From contig JAMOQH010000175.1 of NCBI GenBank assembly GCA_027064085.1, positions 1-5,859 of the forward strand: a DNA stretch of 5,859 bases, written 5' to 3'. The notes beneath the pieces were generated by a model. That model was given only the letters and a program-made list of their open reading frames with translations. It was not told where the DNA came from and made no database searches. This document shows, piece by piece, positions 1-5,859 of this stretch (within the stretch, counting starts at the first letter, position 1; the number at the start of each line of letters is the position of its first letter). Source of the stretch: a bacterium. GTDB lineage: Bacteria > UBP6 > JAFGXH01. Both the position numbers and the translations under genes were made by a program.

Positions 1-8
1 GCCACTCA

Positions 9-30
9 TTAGTCGCATCATAATTTCAAG
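9..30 (+). repeat. Left arm of a window-spanning inverted repeat
   Basis: TTAGTCGCATCA (9-20) is the exact reverse complement of 5613-5624. Allowing one gap and two mismatches, the match continues through TTCAAG (25-30, against 5604-5609), about 19 of 22 positions. The right-hand partner abuts and overlaps the outer arm of the attC-like element at 5620-5763, so this arm may be the edge of a second, oppositely oriented element lying mostly off the left end. A 12-bp match alone could occur by chance in a window this size; the extension and the location make chance less likely. Confidence 0.4.
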
Positions 31-178
31 AAAATAAACTAGAAATTAAATAATAATTGACTAATAAATCAAAAATTACAGCTTTTGAATTATTCAACAA
101 AAATATTTATCTTAAAGGAGGAATTAACGAGAGGAAATAATTAATTTATTAACAATGCCCATTACTCGAATTTTTAGA

Positions 179-238
179 GGGGAAAGCAAGTAGTCTTTAA
201 CAGACTGAGAACCTTTTATCAACTACTAAACTTCTCCC
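179..238 (+). other. Long imperfect hairpin, possible structured RNA
   Basis: GGGGAAAG (179-186) pairs with CTTCTCCC (231-238), with one G-U pair and one A-C mismatch. After a small internal loop, AGTAGT (189-194) pairs perfectly with ACTACT (222-227), leaving a 27-nt apical loop. A local alternative helix, AGTCT (192-196) with AGACT (202-206), is mutually exclusive with the inner stem. No T-tract follows on either strand, so it is not an intrinsic terminator. If the promoter at 269-299 is right, this element lies upstream of the transcript of the first large gene and would belong to another transcript. A weak promoter candidate, TTGAAT-N17-TATCTT (85-113), precedes it. Confidence 0.3.
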
Positions 239-268
239 AAAATCGTTAACCAAATTTATGATTGTTAT

Positions 269-299
269 TTAGTTACTTGAGTAAATTTATTTATATTTG
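269..299 (+). promoter_or_regulatory. Candidate Bacteroidetes/FCB-type promoter for the first beta-helix gene
   Basis: TATATTTG (292-299) matches the TAnnTTTG -7 box of the Bacteroidetes-type housekeeping sigma factor. TTAG (269-272), 19 bp upstream, matches three of four bases of the TTTG -33 box at the canonical spacing. Transcription would begin around 305, leaving a leader of roughly 35 nt that carries a T8 run (318-325) and a GGAG ribosome binding site (329-332), seven bases before the ATG at 340. This is consensus matching only, in an AT-rich background where such matches are common. Confidence 0.45.
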
Positions 300-339
300 C
301 TAAATATGCAAATACTATTTTTTTTAATGGAGTTAAATA

Positions 340-3150
340 ATGGAAAAGATTTTATTTATCACCTTTATAATGACCATTGCATTTCTTTTTACCAATAATC
401 TTTGGTCAACAACTTATTACGTTTCCAATACTGGTAGCGATCATAATCTAGGAACAGAAACTGCCCCTTTCGAACATATTCAATTTGCAATTGATAACCT
501 TCAAACCGGAGGTGAAATAATTGTAGAAGAAGGTACTTATGATCCGACTGTACTTGACTCAAATATTGATCTAGTTGAGGATTTATATATTCACAGTAGA
601 TTCGATGTAAATTCTCCTAACAGCACTTACTACATCGAATATACAATTATCAGTGCTGGGACGATTGATACTGCAATTGATATTTATAGTTGTGATACTA
701 ATGATTTCCAAATTGTAATCGAGGGATTTTCAATAAAAGATGGTCATTATGTAAATACTAATAATCAAGGGCACGGTGTTAAAGCACAAGGATCATCTAT
801 CTCACTTAAATTGAATTATAACTTTATCTCAAATAACACCTCTAGTACTCGTGGAGCAGGCATTAGCTGCATATTAGGTGATTTTGAAATAATCAATAAC
901 AAAATATTCCAAAACTTAACAGAGACTCAAGGTGGTGGAATTAGTATTGACTCTGCAGTAGCAATAATAAGTAACAATGAAATATATTCGAACACAGCTG
1001 TTTATTACGGTGGTGGAATTGGATGTTTTGGATGTGGTAATTCTTATAGAGAATATGATGTAGAGATACTTGAAAACTCAATTCACGATAATACAAGTAA
1101 TAGAGGTGGAGGTATTGGTATTTTACCTGATCACCATAGATACTTGATTTCTGATAATGATATTTACGAAAACGATACAGTGAATATTTGGGATAATGGT
1201 CAAATAGAGTACTATGCAGGTGGTGCTGGCATTAATATAGCAGGTAATACTCACGCAATAAATAATCGAATAGTTAATAATACAAGTGAGTATGCTGGTG
1301 GCGGTGTTGTATGTGGTGAAAATGAGTTCACGAATACAATTTTTGATGAATGTTTAATTTTAGAAAATATTGCTGCTAAAGGTGGTGGTATTTATTATGA
1401 AAGTGGTAAAATTGAGATTTCGAATTGTACAATAATAGATAATGATTCCTCAATATCTGGTGGTGCTATAAATATTGATTGTGAGTTTTCAAACCCTTAT
1501 GACTTGATTCATCCAGTCATTCAGAATTGTATATTATATGGCAATCAAGCAAATAATACTTCGAACCAAATCAATATTACTAATGATTCAAGCATTGTGG
1601 ATGAAATTGAGTTATCCTATACTTGTTTAGACGGTAATATTACAGAAATCACCGGTAGTACATCTGACTTAGTTTCTAGTGATATTTTTGACCTTGATCC
1701 ACGTTTTGTCGATTATGCAAATAATGATTTCACTTTATCAAACAATTCACCTTGCATTGATGTTGGTAATCCAAGTTCAAACGGTATTGATATAGATTTA
1801 GATGAAGATGGAACCCGTAAAGATGTAGGCTGTTATTCAATTGACCAAGATTTGATCACTTATAATAGAACCCTTAGAACAGGTTGGAACTGGCTCTGTT
1901 TCCCACGCCTAAAAAGAGTGGATTATGTTAATAACAATGTTATTTTACCAACATTCGGTACAGGAAAATTTATTGACCCTCTCTGGATAGATACTGTTTC
2001 TGGATTTGCACCATATTCTATAAATGGTAATGATCCTAATCCACCAATTTGGCTTAATAACCATTGGGTGCAAAATTCTTTTGTAATTGAGAGTATTGAA
2101 GGATTTAAACTCAATATGAGCGGAACTGCAACAGAAAGTCAAGTGGGAGCTTTGGATAGCCCATACACAAAAATTCAGTTAACGAACTTAGATACTAGAC
2201 CTTCATATATCGGCTATATCTTAGCTGAACCTGGTTTAATTACCGAAGTAGTTCCTCAAGGTATGCTGCAATATGAGTTCCAAATTCAAGCTCAAAATTG
2301 GTGTGCTACTTACGATCCAACAAGTCTTGGTGGTAACTGCTGGAAATTTGACACAACTTCAGAACCGGTTATTAAATGCGGTCAAATGATTGCACTAAAA
2401 ATGCTGGCTGCAATAAATGGAGAATTTGTTTTCCAATGGCGTGAGCCACAAACAACTCGTGTAGATTATGTTGAAAGACCAATGCCTGAATACTTCAGCT
2501 TTGTAGAACAAGAGGATTACTTACCTGTTTTTCTTGAGTTAGATTGCAACAATCTTCCTCAGGAGATTGGTTTATTCATCAATGGTATATGCAAAGGTGC
2601 TGCTGTTGTTAATCAAAATCAAACTGAAGAAGCTATTTGCCAAATCAACGCTTATGTTATGGAAGAAACGAGTGACAACTTTTTGGAAGAGTTAGATATT
2701 GTCTATTACTACGAATCAAGAAATACAATAATGAACTACAACAAATTTGCTGTGTATAATCAGCAAAATTCTGAATACTACAATCAGAGCCTTATTTTAG
2801 CTGATGTTTTAGATAAAGATCAAATAACTATCTCAATGAGAGGTTGTAGTTATGAAGAGTCTCCTGAAGCAGAATTTGAATTTAGAAGTCATAACTATCC
2901 GAATCCATTCAATCCAATAACTGACATTTATTTTTCTCTACCTACAGCATCTAATGCAATTTTAGATATCTACAATATTAAAGGTCAAAGGGTAAAAACA
3001 CTTGTTAATGGGCAACTAGATGAAGGTGAACATAAAATTACTTGGGATGGTACTGATAGTAATTGTAACCAAGTTAGTAGTGGAATTTACTTCTATCGCT
3101 TACAAAGTGGAAAAAAAGTCATTAATAAGAAGATGATGCTCCTTAAATAA
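340..3150 (+). CDS. Secreted right-handed beta-helix protein with C-terminal T9SS type A sorting domain
   Basis: This 936-residue protein is predicted to be exported and sorted to the cell surface or medium. Residues 1-23 form a signal peptide (charged MEK, hydrophobic ILFITFIMTIAFLF, cleavage likely near LWS). Residues 25-67 carry a DUF1565-like beta-helix entry motif (YYVSNTGSD, GT..APF, GGEIIVEEGTY). Residues about 110-460 are parallel beta-helix coils with a Gly-rich turn every 25-39 residues. The helix closes with SPCIDVGNP (470-478) and DLDEDGTRKDVG. Residues about 505-845 form a separate Cys-containing module starting GWNWLCFPRL (515-524), which I recognise only as a motif style seen in such proteins. 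Residues 849-936 are a Por secretion/FlgD-Ig-like sorting domain with YPNPFNP (853-859), LDIYNIKGQ and SSGIYFYRL, ending KKMMLLK. The start is supported by GGAG seven bases upstream and by the signal peptide. The next gene starts 69 bp downstream on the same strand. No polysaccharide lyase or hydrolase catalytic residues are recognisable, so adhesion or glycan binding is inference. Confidence 0.9.
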   Translation: MEKILFITFIMTIAFLFTNNLWSTTYYVSNTGSDHNLGTETAPFEHIQFAIDNLQTGGEIIVEEGTYDPTVLDSNIDLVEDLYIHSRFDVNSPNSTYYIEYTIISAGTIDTAIDIYSCDTNDFQIVIEGFSIKDGHYVNTNNQGHGVKAQGSSISLKLNYNFISNNTSSTRGAGISCILGDFEIINNKIFQNLTETQGGGISIDSAVAIISNNEIYSNTAVYYGGGIGCFGCGNSYREYDVEILENSIHDNTSNRGGGIGILPDHHRYLISDNDIYENDTVNIWDNGQIEYYAGGAGINIAGNTHAINNRIVNNTSEYAGGGVVCGENEFTNTIFDECLILENIAAKGGGIYYESGKIEISNCTIIDNDSSISGGAINIDCEFSNPYDLIHPVIQNCILYGNQANNTSNQINITNDSSIVDEIELSYTCLDGNITEITGSTSDLVSSDIFDLDPRFVDYANNDFTLSNNSPCIDVGNPSSNGIDIDLDEDGTRKDVGCYSIDQDLITYNRTLRTGWNWLCFPRLKRVDYVNNNVILPTFGTGKFIDPLWIDTVSGFAPYSINGNDPNPPIWLNNHWVQNSFVIESIEGFKLNMSGTATESQVGALDSPYTKIQLTNLDTRPSYIGYILAEPGLITEVVPQGMLQYEFQIQAQNWCATYDPTSLGGNCWKFDTTSEPVIKCGQMIALKMLAAINGEFVFQWREPQTTRVDYVERPMPEYFSFVEQEDYLPVFLELDCNNLPQEIGLFINGICKGAAVVNQNQTEEAICQINAYVMEETSDNFLEELDIVYYYESRNTIMNYNKFAVYNQQNSEYYNQSLILADVLDKDQITISMRGCSYEESPEAEFEFRSHNYPNPFNPITDIYFSLPTASNAILDIYNIKGQRVKTLVNGQLDEGEHKITWDGTDSNCNQVSSGIYFYRLQSGKKVINKKMMLLK
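817..1476 (+). repeat. Tandem beta-helix coils with GGGI/GAGI turns
   Basis: Residues 160-379 of the first large protein contain eight degenerate coils of the form NN-x-I-x-x-N followed by a Gly-rich turn. The turns are GAGI 172-175, GGGI 198-201, GGGI 224-227, GGGI 256-259, GAGI 295-298, GGGV 320-323, GGGI 348-351 and GGAI 374-377. Spacings are 26, 26, 32, 39, 25, 28 and 26 residues, so the basic coil is about 26 residues with insertions in two. The Gly codons are mixed (mostly GGT and GGA), so the DNA repeat is diverged and contains no long homopolymer. Confidence 0.8.
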
Positions 3151-3172
3151 ACCAAAAGTAATGGAAACATAT

Positions 3173-3204
3173 ATCGTAGGCGAGAATAAATTCTCGCCTA
3201 CGAT
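3173..3204. repeat. Perfect 15-bp inverted repeat between the two beta-helix genes
   Basis: ATCGTAGGCGAGAAT (3173-3187) and its exact reverse complement (3190-3204) are separated by AA. In RNA this gives a very stable hairpin once the innermost A-T pairs open to form the loop. There is no T-tract on either strand, so it is not a standard intrinsic terminator. It starts 23 bp after the first stop codon and ends about 6 nt before the AAAGGA ribosome binding site of the second gene. It is GC-richer than its surroundings. Plausible roles are a REP-like dispersed palindrome, an mRNA processing or stability element, or a dyad operator; the sequence alone does not decide. Confidence 0.9.
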
Positions 3205-3219
3205 TACAAAGGAAAACGA

Positions 3220-5574
3220 ATGAAACAAAAACTTATACTTTTTTGTATGTTATGTCTATCTGGTGTAGTCTTGTCGATACCCGATTCGCTATTATTATCT
3301 AACACTATCACAGTAAATCAGGATGGATCTGCTGATTACACACAGATAAACATAGCAGTTGCAGAAAGTGTTGATGGTGATACAATAAAAGTATATCCTG
3401 GTACTTATGAAGGCAATATATTGCTGGAAGATCGACATAACCTGCTTATTACCAGTCTCTACCATTGGACTGAAATTGATTCTTTTATGTACAATACAAT
3501 AATCGATGGAGAATTAGAATACACGGGCATTAAATTTGATTTATGTTCCAATATTACGTTACAAGGATTTACAATTCAAAACTGTGTAGGTACAAATCCT
3601 CATTATTGTGGGGCTGGTATCAGAATAATGAGATCTGATCCGATTTATATTTTTGATAATTATATCACAGAAAATCACGCCAGTTGGGGGGGGGGGGTCA
3701 ATATATCAGGCAATTTCCCTGAAAATCAAAATTATGTTGATTTAAGAAATAATGTTATTACAAAAAATTATGCTGCTAACGGTGCCGGTCTAAATGTTAC
3801 AAACTACTCTACATTATTAATGAACGAAGAAAATTGTAATTTAATCTATAACAATTTTGCTAATTTTAGTGCGGATATACATTTGGACGTAGTTTCTTCT
3901 CAAAATATTTTTGTAGAAAAAATCAGCATAAATCCCTCTGATGATAATTTTTCACCATACTATTATTATGATTATAACTCAAATTGCAATTTGTCTGCTA
4001 ATAATTATATGTATGATTTATATGATAATGATGTTTACGTAGATGGCATAAATGGCAATAATAATAATCCAGGATCTAGTGAAGAGCCCTTTAAAACAAT
4101 TACCCACGCATTATCAAGAATACGAAGTAACACTGATAATACAAACAAAGTATATATTAACTCAGGTATATATAATCAAGAAGGCTGTAGTTTGCCAATA
4201 AAAAATAATATTGGTATTATTGGAAATGACAATACGATTATTGATTATAATAATCGTTTCTTCTTTAATATATTAATATCAGGAGGTACTGTCTCGCAAA
4301 TTCAAAATCTTACAATAGAAAATATTTTGTTTTGCAACATTAATACTTCACATATAACATCTATTATGATGTTTTGTAATCCTGAAAACATCATACTAAA
4401 TAATATAAAATTTGAAAATATTCAACTTAATCACAGTTTATTATATTTTTGGCAAGATTTCTTAAATAGTGCTAAGATAGATTTATTTAATGTCCATATT
4501 GATAATTACACAAATGGACTCGCTTTAGGTAGTTTTGGTGCAGATACAGATATTATAAATTGTTCAATAAAAAACTCTGAATATACATATTGGGGAGAAG
4601 GTGAAGCAAAAGCAGTAATTGCTTTTGCAGGATATGTTTATAATCCAAATCACCCTACAATAAATGTTATTAACACTGAAGTCACAAATAATGAAGCAGC
4701 CAATAACTGGCCGGGTGAAACTGGTGCTCCTTGTGGTATTTGCACAGGTCCAAGGACTAATGTAAATATTATAAATAGTACAATAACCAATAATCGTGGC
4801 GTTCCATCCTACTATCATCCAAGTGGTGAATATGGTAGAGCAATTCGATTCTGGGAGCAAGATTCGCACGTAAATATTATAAATTCAATCATATATGGAA
4901 ATGATGAGTTGGATATTGGCTACAAAGACCCAGGATTTTACGATCAAAATAATAATTATAGCTTAAATGTTGTGAATTCTATTGTTGGTGCACATGAGAT
5001 TGATTTACTCGATAATCAAATTAGCTTTGATGATGTCTGGAATGATGACCCTGGATTTGCTGGTGAAGAATCAGAATATCCATTTTCTCTACTTGAAAAT
5101 TCTTATGTGATTGATGCAGGAACAATGAACTATCTGGATTATCTACCAGAAGGGTTTGAATTTCCTGAATTCGATTTAGCAGGAAATCCACGAATAAGCG
5201 GGTATGCAATTGATTTAGGTGCTTATGAGTATCAGGACTCAGTATTCACTCAAGAAACAGAAATATCTAATCCTACCAAAGTGACAAAAATCAATAGTTA
5301 TCCAAATCCCGTAAGACTGAGTAAGCGAAGTGGAGTAACAACAAAAATTAGATTGAATCTAGTTGATGAAGGAAATTATAAATTGGATATTTACAACATA
5401 AAAGGTCAGAAAGTACGCTCAATTCTAGACGCATTTTTAGCAAGAGGCAAGCACTCTTTCTCTTGGAATGGGAAAGATATTAACAATAGAAGCTTATCAA
5501 GTGGAACTTACTTGATTAAATGTGAACTTGATGGAGAATTAGTAACAACCAGTAAGATGACAATAGTAAAATAG
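3220..5574 (+). CDS. Secreted beta-helix protein with two entry modules, sorting domain and a poly-G tract
   Basis: This 784-residue exported protein has a signal peptide at residues 1-19 (MKQK then ILFCMLCLSGVVLS). A first beta-helix entry lies at 29-63 (TITVNQDGSADYTQINIAV, GDTIKVYPGTY), with coils whose turns are GAGI 131-134, GGGV 157-160 and GAGL 188-191. A second, independent entry motif begins at 271 (DVYVDG...NNNPGSSEEPFKTI, 271-294) and is followed by more coils, such as VNIINSTITNN (515-525) and VNIINSIIYGN (551-561). Closing motifs are YVIDAGT (629-635) and GNPRISGYAIDLGAYEY (655-671). Residues about 692-784 form a sorting domain (YPNP 694-697, LDIYNIKGQKV, SSGTYLIK) resembling that of the preceding gene but without the full YPNPFNP. 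The start has AAAGGA (3208-3213) six bases upstream. It probably shares a transcript with the first gene. Codons 156-160 contain a 12-G homopolymer, implying possible phase variation. No catalytic motif is recognised; a surface adhesin-like or glycan-binding role is inference. Confidence 0.9.
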   Translation: MKQKLILFCMLCLSGVVLSIPDSLLLSNTITVNQDGSADYTQINIAVAESVDGDTIKVYPGTYEGNILLEDRHNLLITSLYHWTEIDSFMYNTIIDGELEYTGIKFDLCSNITLQGFTIQNCVGTNPHYCGAGIRIMRSDPIYIFDNYITENHASWGGGVNISGNFPENQNYVDLRNNVITKNYAANGAGLNVTNYSTLLMNEENCNLIYNNFANFSADIHLDVVSSQNIFVEKISINPSDDNFSPYYYYDYNSNCNLSANNYMYDLYDNDVYVDGINGNNNNPGSSEEPFKTITHALSRIRSNTDNTNKVYINSGIYNQEGCSLPIKNNIGIIGNDNTIIDYNNRFFFNILISGGTVSQIQNLTIENILFCNINTSHITSIMMFCNPENIILNNIKFENIQLNHSLLYFWQDFLNSAKIDLFNVHIDNYTNGLALGSFGADTDIINCSIKNSEYTYWGEGEAKAVIAFAGYVYNPNHPTINVINTEVTNNEAANNWPGETGAPCGICTGPRTNVNIINSTITNNRGVPSYYHPSGEYGRAIRFWEQDSHVNIINSIIYGNDELDIGYKDPGFYDQNNNYSLNVVNSIVGAHEIDLLDNQISFDDVWNDDPGFAGEESEYPFSLLENSYVIDAGTMNYLDYLPEGFEFPEFDLAGNPRISGYAIDLGAYEYQDSVFTQETEISNPTKVTKINSYPNPVRLSKRSGVTTKIRLNLVDEGNYKLDIYNIKGQKVRSILDAFLARGKHSFSWNGKDINNRSLSSGTYLIKCELDGELVTTSKMTIVK
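3686..3697 (+). repeat. Poly-G tract (12 G) inside a coding region
   Basis: Twelve consecutive G residues encode the end of Trp156, Gly157-159 and the first base of Val160 in the second beta-helix protein, at a conserved GGG turn. With 13 G the reading frame reaches TGA at 3720-3722, giving a 167-residue product. With 11 G it reaches TAA at 3743-3745, giving a 174-residue product. Either change removes the second helix module and the sorting domain. Long G tracts of this kind are established slipped-strand phase-variation sites in other bacteria such as Campylobacter and Neisseria. A homopolymer length error in the assembly remains possible. Confidence 0.9.
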
Positions 5575-5603
5575 CAATTCCTAAAATTAAAGATTTGGCT
5601 GAG

Positions 5604-5624
5604 CTTGAAGATTGATGCGACTAA
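5604..5624 (-). repeat. Right arm of a window-spanning inverted repeat
   Basis: This is the partner of the arm at 9-30. Positions 5613-5624 (TGATGCGACTAA) are the exact reverse complement of 9-20, and CTTGAA (5604-5609) matches TTCAAG (25-30). The arm runs into the outer arm ACTAAC (5620-5625) of the attC-like element, so the shared sequence crosses what would be that element's boundary. Confidence 0.4.
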
Positions 5625-5763
5625 CAAACGTGTCAGCGGGTAGGCTGGGTGGTTTATTTGGGCTGAATCGTACCTATTCAGGTTTGGGCGGTTTGTTCGG
5701 TCGTGATCGTTCCGATCCCGCTGCACACGCCAACATTATGCAGCTTCTATAGGCGGAGTTAGT
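5620..5763 (+). other. attC-like folded element (possible integron recombination site)
   Basis: The outer arms ACTAAC (5620-5625) and GTTAGT (5758-5763) are exact reverse complements. They resemble, without fully matching, the attC boxes RYYYAAC and GTTRRRY. Inside, CGTGTCAGCGGG (5629-5640) pairs over 12 bp with 5717-5729, interrupted only by the bulged C5724; extrahelical bases are a hallmark of folded attC sites. CGCC (5728-5731) could alternatively pair with GGCG (5752-5755). The element is about 144 bp, within the size range of long attC sites. By hand count it is about half G+C, against an AT-rich background. It begins 45 bp after the second beta-helix gene's stop codon, where a cassette attC would lie. 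Alternatives are a REP- or MITE-like palindromic repeat. No integrase gene is in the window. Confidence 0.4.
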
Positions 5764-5768
5764 GGAAG

Positions 5769-5795
5769 CTCTAAGATAATTCTTTGAGGTTTTTT
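5769..5795 (+). terminator. Candidate rho-independent terminator
   Basis: CTCTAAGA (5769-5776) pairs with TCTTTGAG (5781-5788) over seven pairs with one T-T mismatch, around a TAAT loop. It is followed directly by G and then T6 (5790-5795). The stem is AT-rich and only moderately stable. It lies about 195 bp after the stop of the second beta-helix gene, so it could end that transcript after the attC-like element. It overlaps a possible convergent reading frame, so the match may be coincidental. Confidence 0.4.
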
Positions 5796-5859
5796 CCCAA
5801 AATTCCCAACTGTTCAACGATTTTGAGTTTGATAAAAGCAAATTCAACCGAGAATTGTA
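5771..5859 (-). CDS. Possible C-terminal fragment of a convergent gene, unrecognised
   Basis: Reading leftward from the right edge, one minus-strand frame is open for 28 codons (QFSVEFAFIKLKIVEQLG, then ILGKNLKELS) and ends at TAG (5773-5771). The composition, amphipathic and rich in K, E, L and I, looks like a genuine helical protein C-terminus, but the fragment is too short to assign a family. The start lies outside the window. If real, this gene converges on the beta-helix pair and its stop lies 7 bp from the attC-like element. Another minus-strand frame is also open here, so coding is not certain. Confidence 0.3.
   Translation of the reverse strand, partial: QFSVEFAFIKLKIVEQLGILGKNLKELS

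Larger units (their letters stand above)
1..339. other. AT-rich intergenic region, no supported gene
   Basis: This stretch has frequent stops in all frames I read, and I find no convincing coding region. The longest plus-strand reading from the left edge is about 11 codons (frame 2, ending at TAA 35-37), which could be the tail of an upstream gene but cannot be shown. It contains a strong Shine-Dalgarno-like AAAGGAGG (114-121) that is not followed by ATG, GTG or TTG at normal spacing. It also holds a long imperfect hairpin (179-238) and a probable promoter (269-299) serving the first large gene. Confidence 0.6.

Noticed and set aside
114-193. Strong AAAGGAGG (114-121) and a short ATG frame at 155-193 (12 codons)
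   Set aside because: The ATG lies 33 nt after the Shine-Dalgarno-like motif, no usable start codon lies at proper spacing, and a 12-codon peptide has no supporting evidence.
203-216. CTGAGA-containing stretch resembling a TPP riboswitch core
   Set aside because: The second conserved half of the THI-box consensus and its helices are missing; only a short common motif is shared.
1923-2142. Two overlapping minus-strand reading frames inside the first beta-helix gene
   Set aside because: They lie wholly within a convincing long gene, overlap each other and show no ribosome binding site or recognisable domain.
3111-3117. A7 run near the end of the first gene as a frameshift site
   Set aside because: The tract encodes Lys-Lys in a conserved sorting-domain tail, is common in AT-rich genes, and no overlapping frame suggests programmed frameshifting.
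4564-4869. 101-codon minus-strand reading frame inside the second beta-helix gene
   Set aside because: It mirrors low-complexity repeat coding on the plus strand, and its Ile/Thr/Cys-rich composition is not typical of a real protein.
4762-4884. 15-bp direct repeat GTAAATATTATAAAT at 4762-4776 and 4870-4884
   Set aside because: It encodes the same beta-helix coil motif (VNIIN) in neighbouring coils, so it is explained by the protein repeat.
5638-5688. Possible G-quadruplex from GGG runs in the attC-like element
   Set aside because: The four GGG runs are separated by loops of about 6, 10 and 23 nt, too long for a confident quadruplex, and the inner stem uses some of the same bases.
5508-5726. 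72-codon minus-strand reading frame across the end of the second gene and the attC-like element
   Set aside because: It overlaps the sorting-domain coding sequence and the folded element; the composition is unconvincing and no ribosome binding site or domain is seen.

Overview
The window looks like AT-rich bacterial DNA from the FCB superphylum, most likely a Cloacimonadota-type (Candidatus Cloacimonetes) or neighbouring lineage. Three things point there: two large exported right-handed beta-helix proteins, C-terminal Por/T9SS type A (FlgD-Ig-like) sorting domains (one with the classic YPNPFNP motif), and a TAnnTTTG-type promoter box upstream of the first gene. The lineage is inferred from protein style only; no marker gene is present.

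Layout. Bases 1-339 hold no convincing gene. They contain a 22-bp repeat arm at the extreme left, a long imperfect hairpin (179-238) and a probable promoter (269-299). A 936-residue secreted beta-helix protein follows (340-3150). A 69-bp gap then contains a perfect 15-bp inverted repeat, and a second, 784-residue secreted beta-helix protein follows on the same strand (3220-5574). The two genes are probably co-transcribed, since no terminator is seen between them. Bases 5575-5859 hold a GC-richer, strongly folded element resembling an integron attC site, then a candidate intrinsic terminator that overlaps the possible C-terminus of a convergent gene running off the right edge.

Both proteins have the plan signal peptide, beta-helix entry motif, Gly-rich beta-helix coils and sorting domain. 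They are best read as cell-surface or secreted adhesin- or polysaccharide-interacting proteins. No catalytic motif is recognisable.

The most notable signal is a run of 12 consecutive G residues (3686-3697) inside the second gene, exactly at a conserved GGG turn of the beta-helix. Loss or gain of one G stops translation within about 20 codons, so the gene has the architecture of a phase-variable surface protein. The attC-like element downstream, and a near-matching inverted arm at the left edge, suggest the two-gene segment may sit in a mobile or recombining accessory region.
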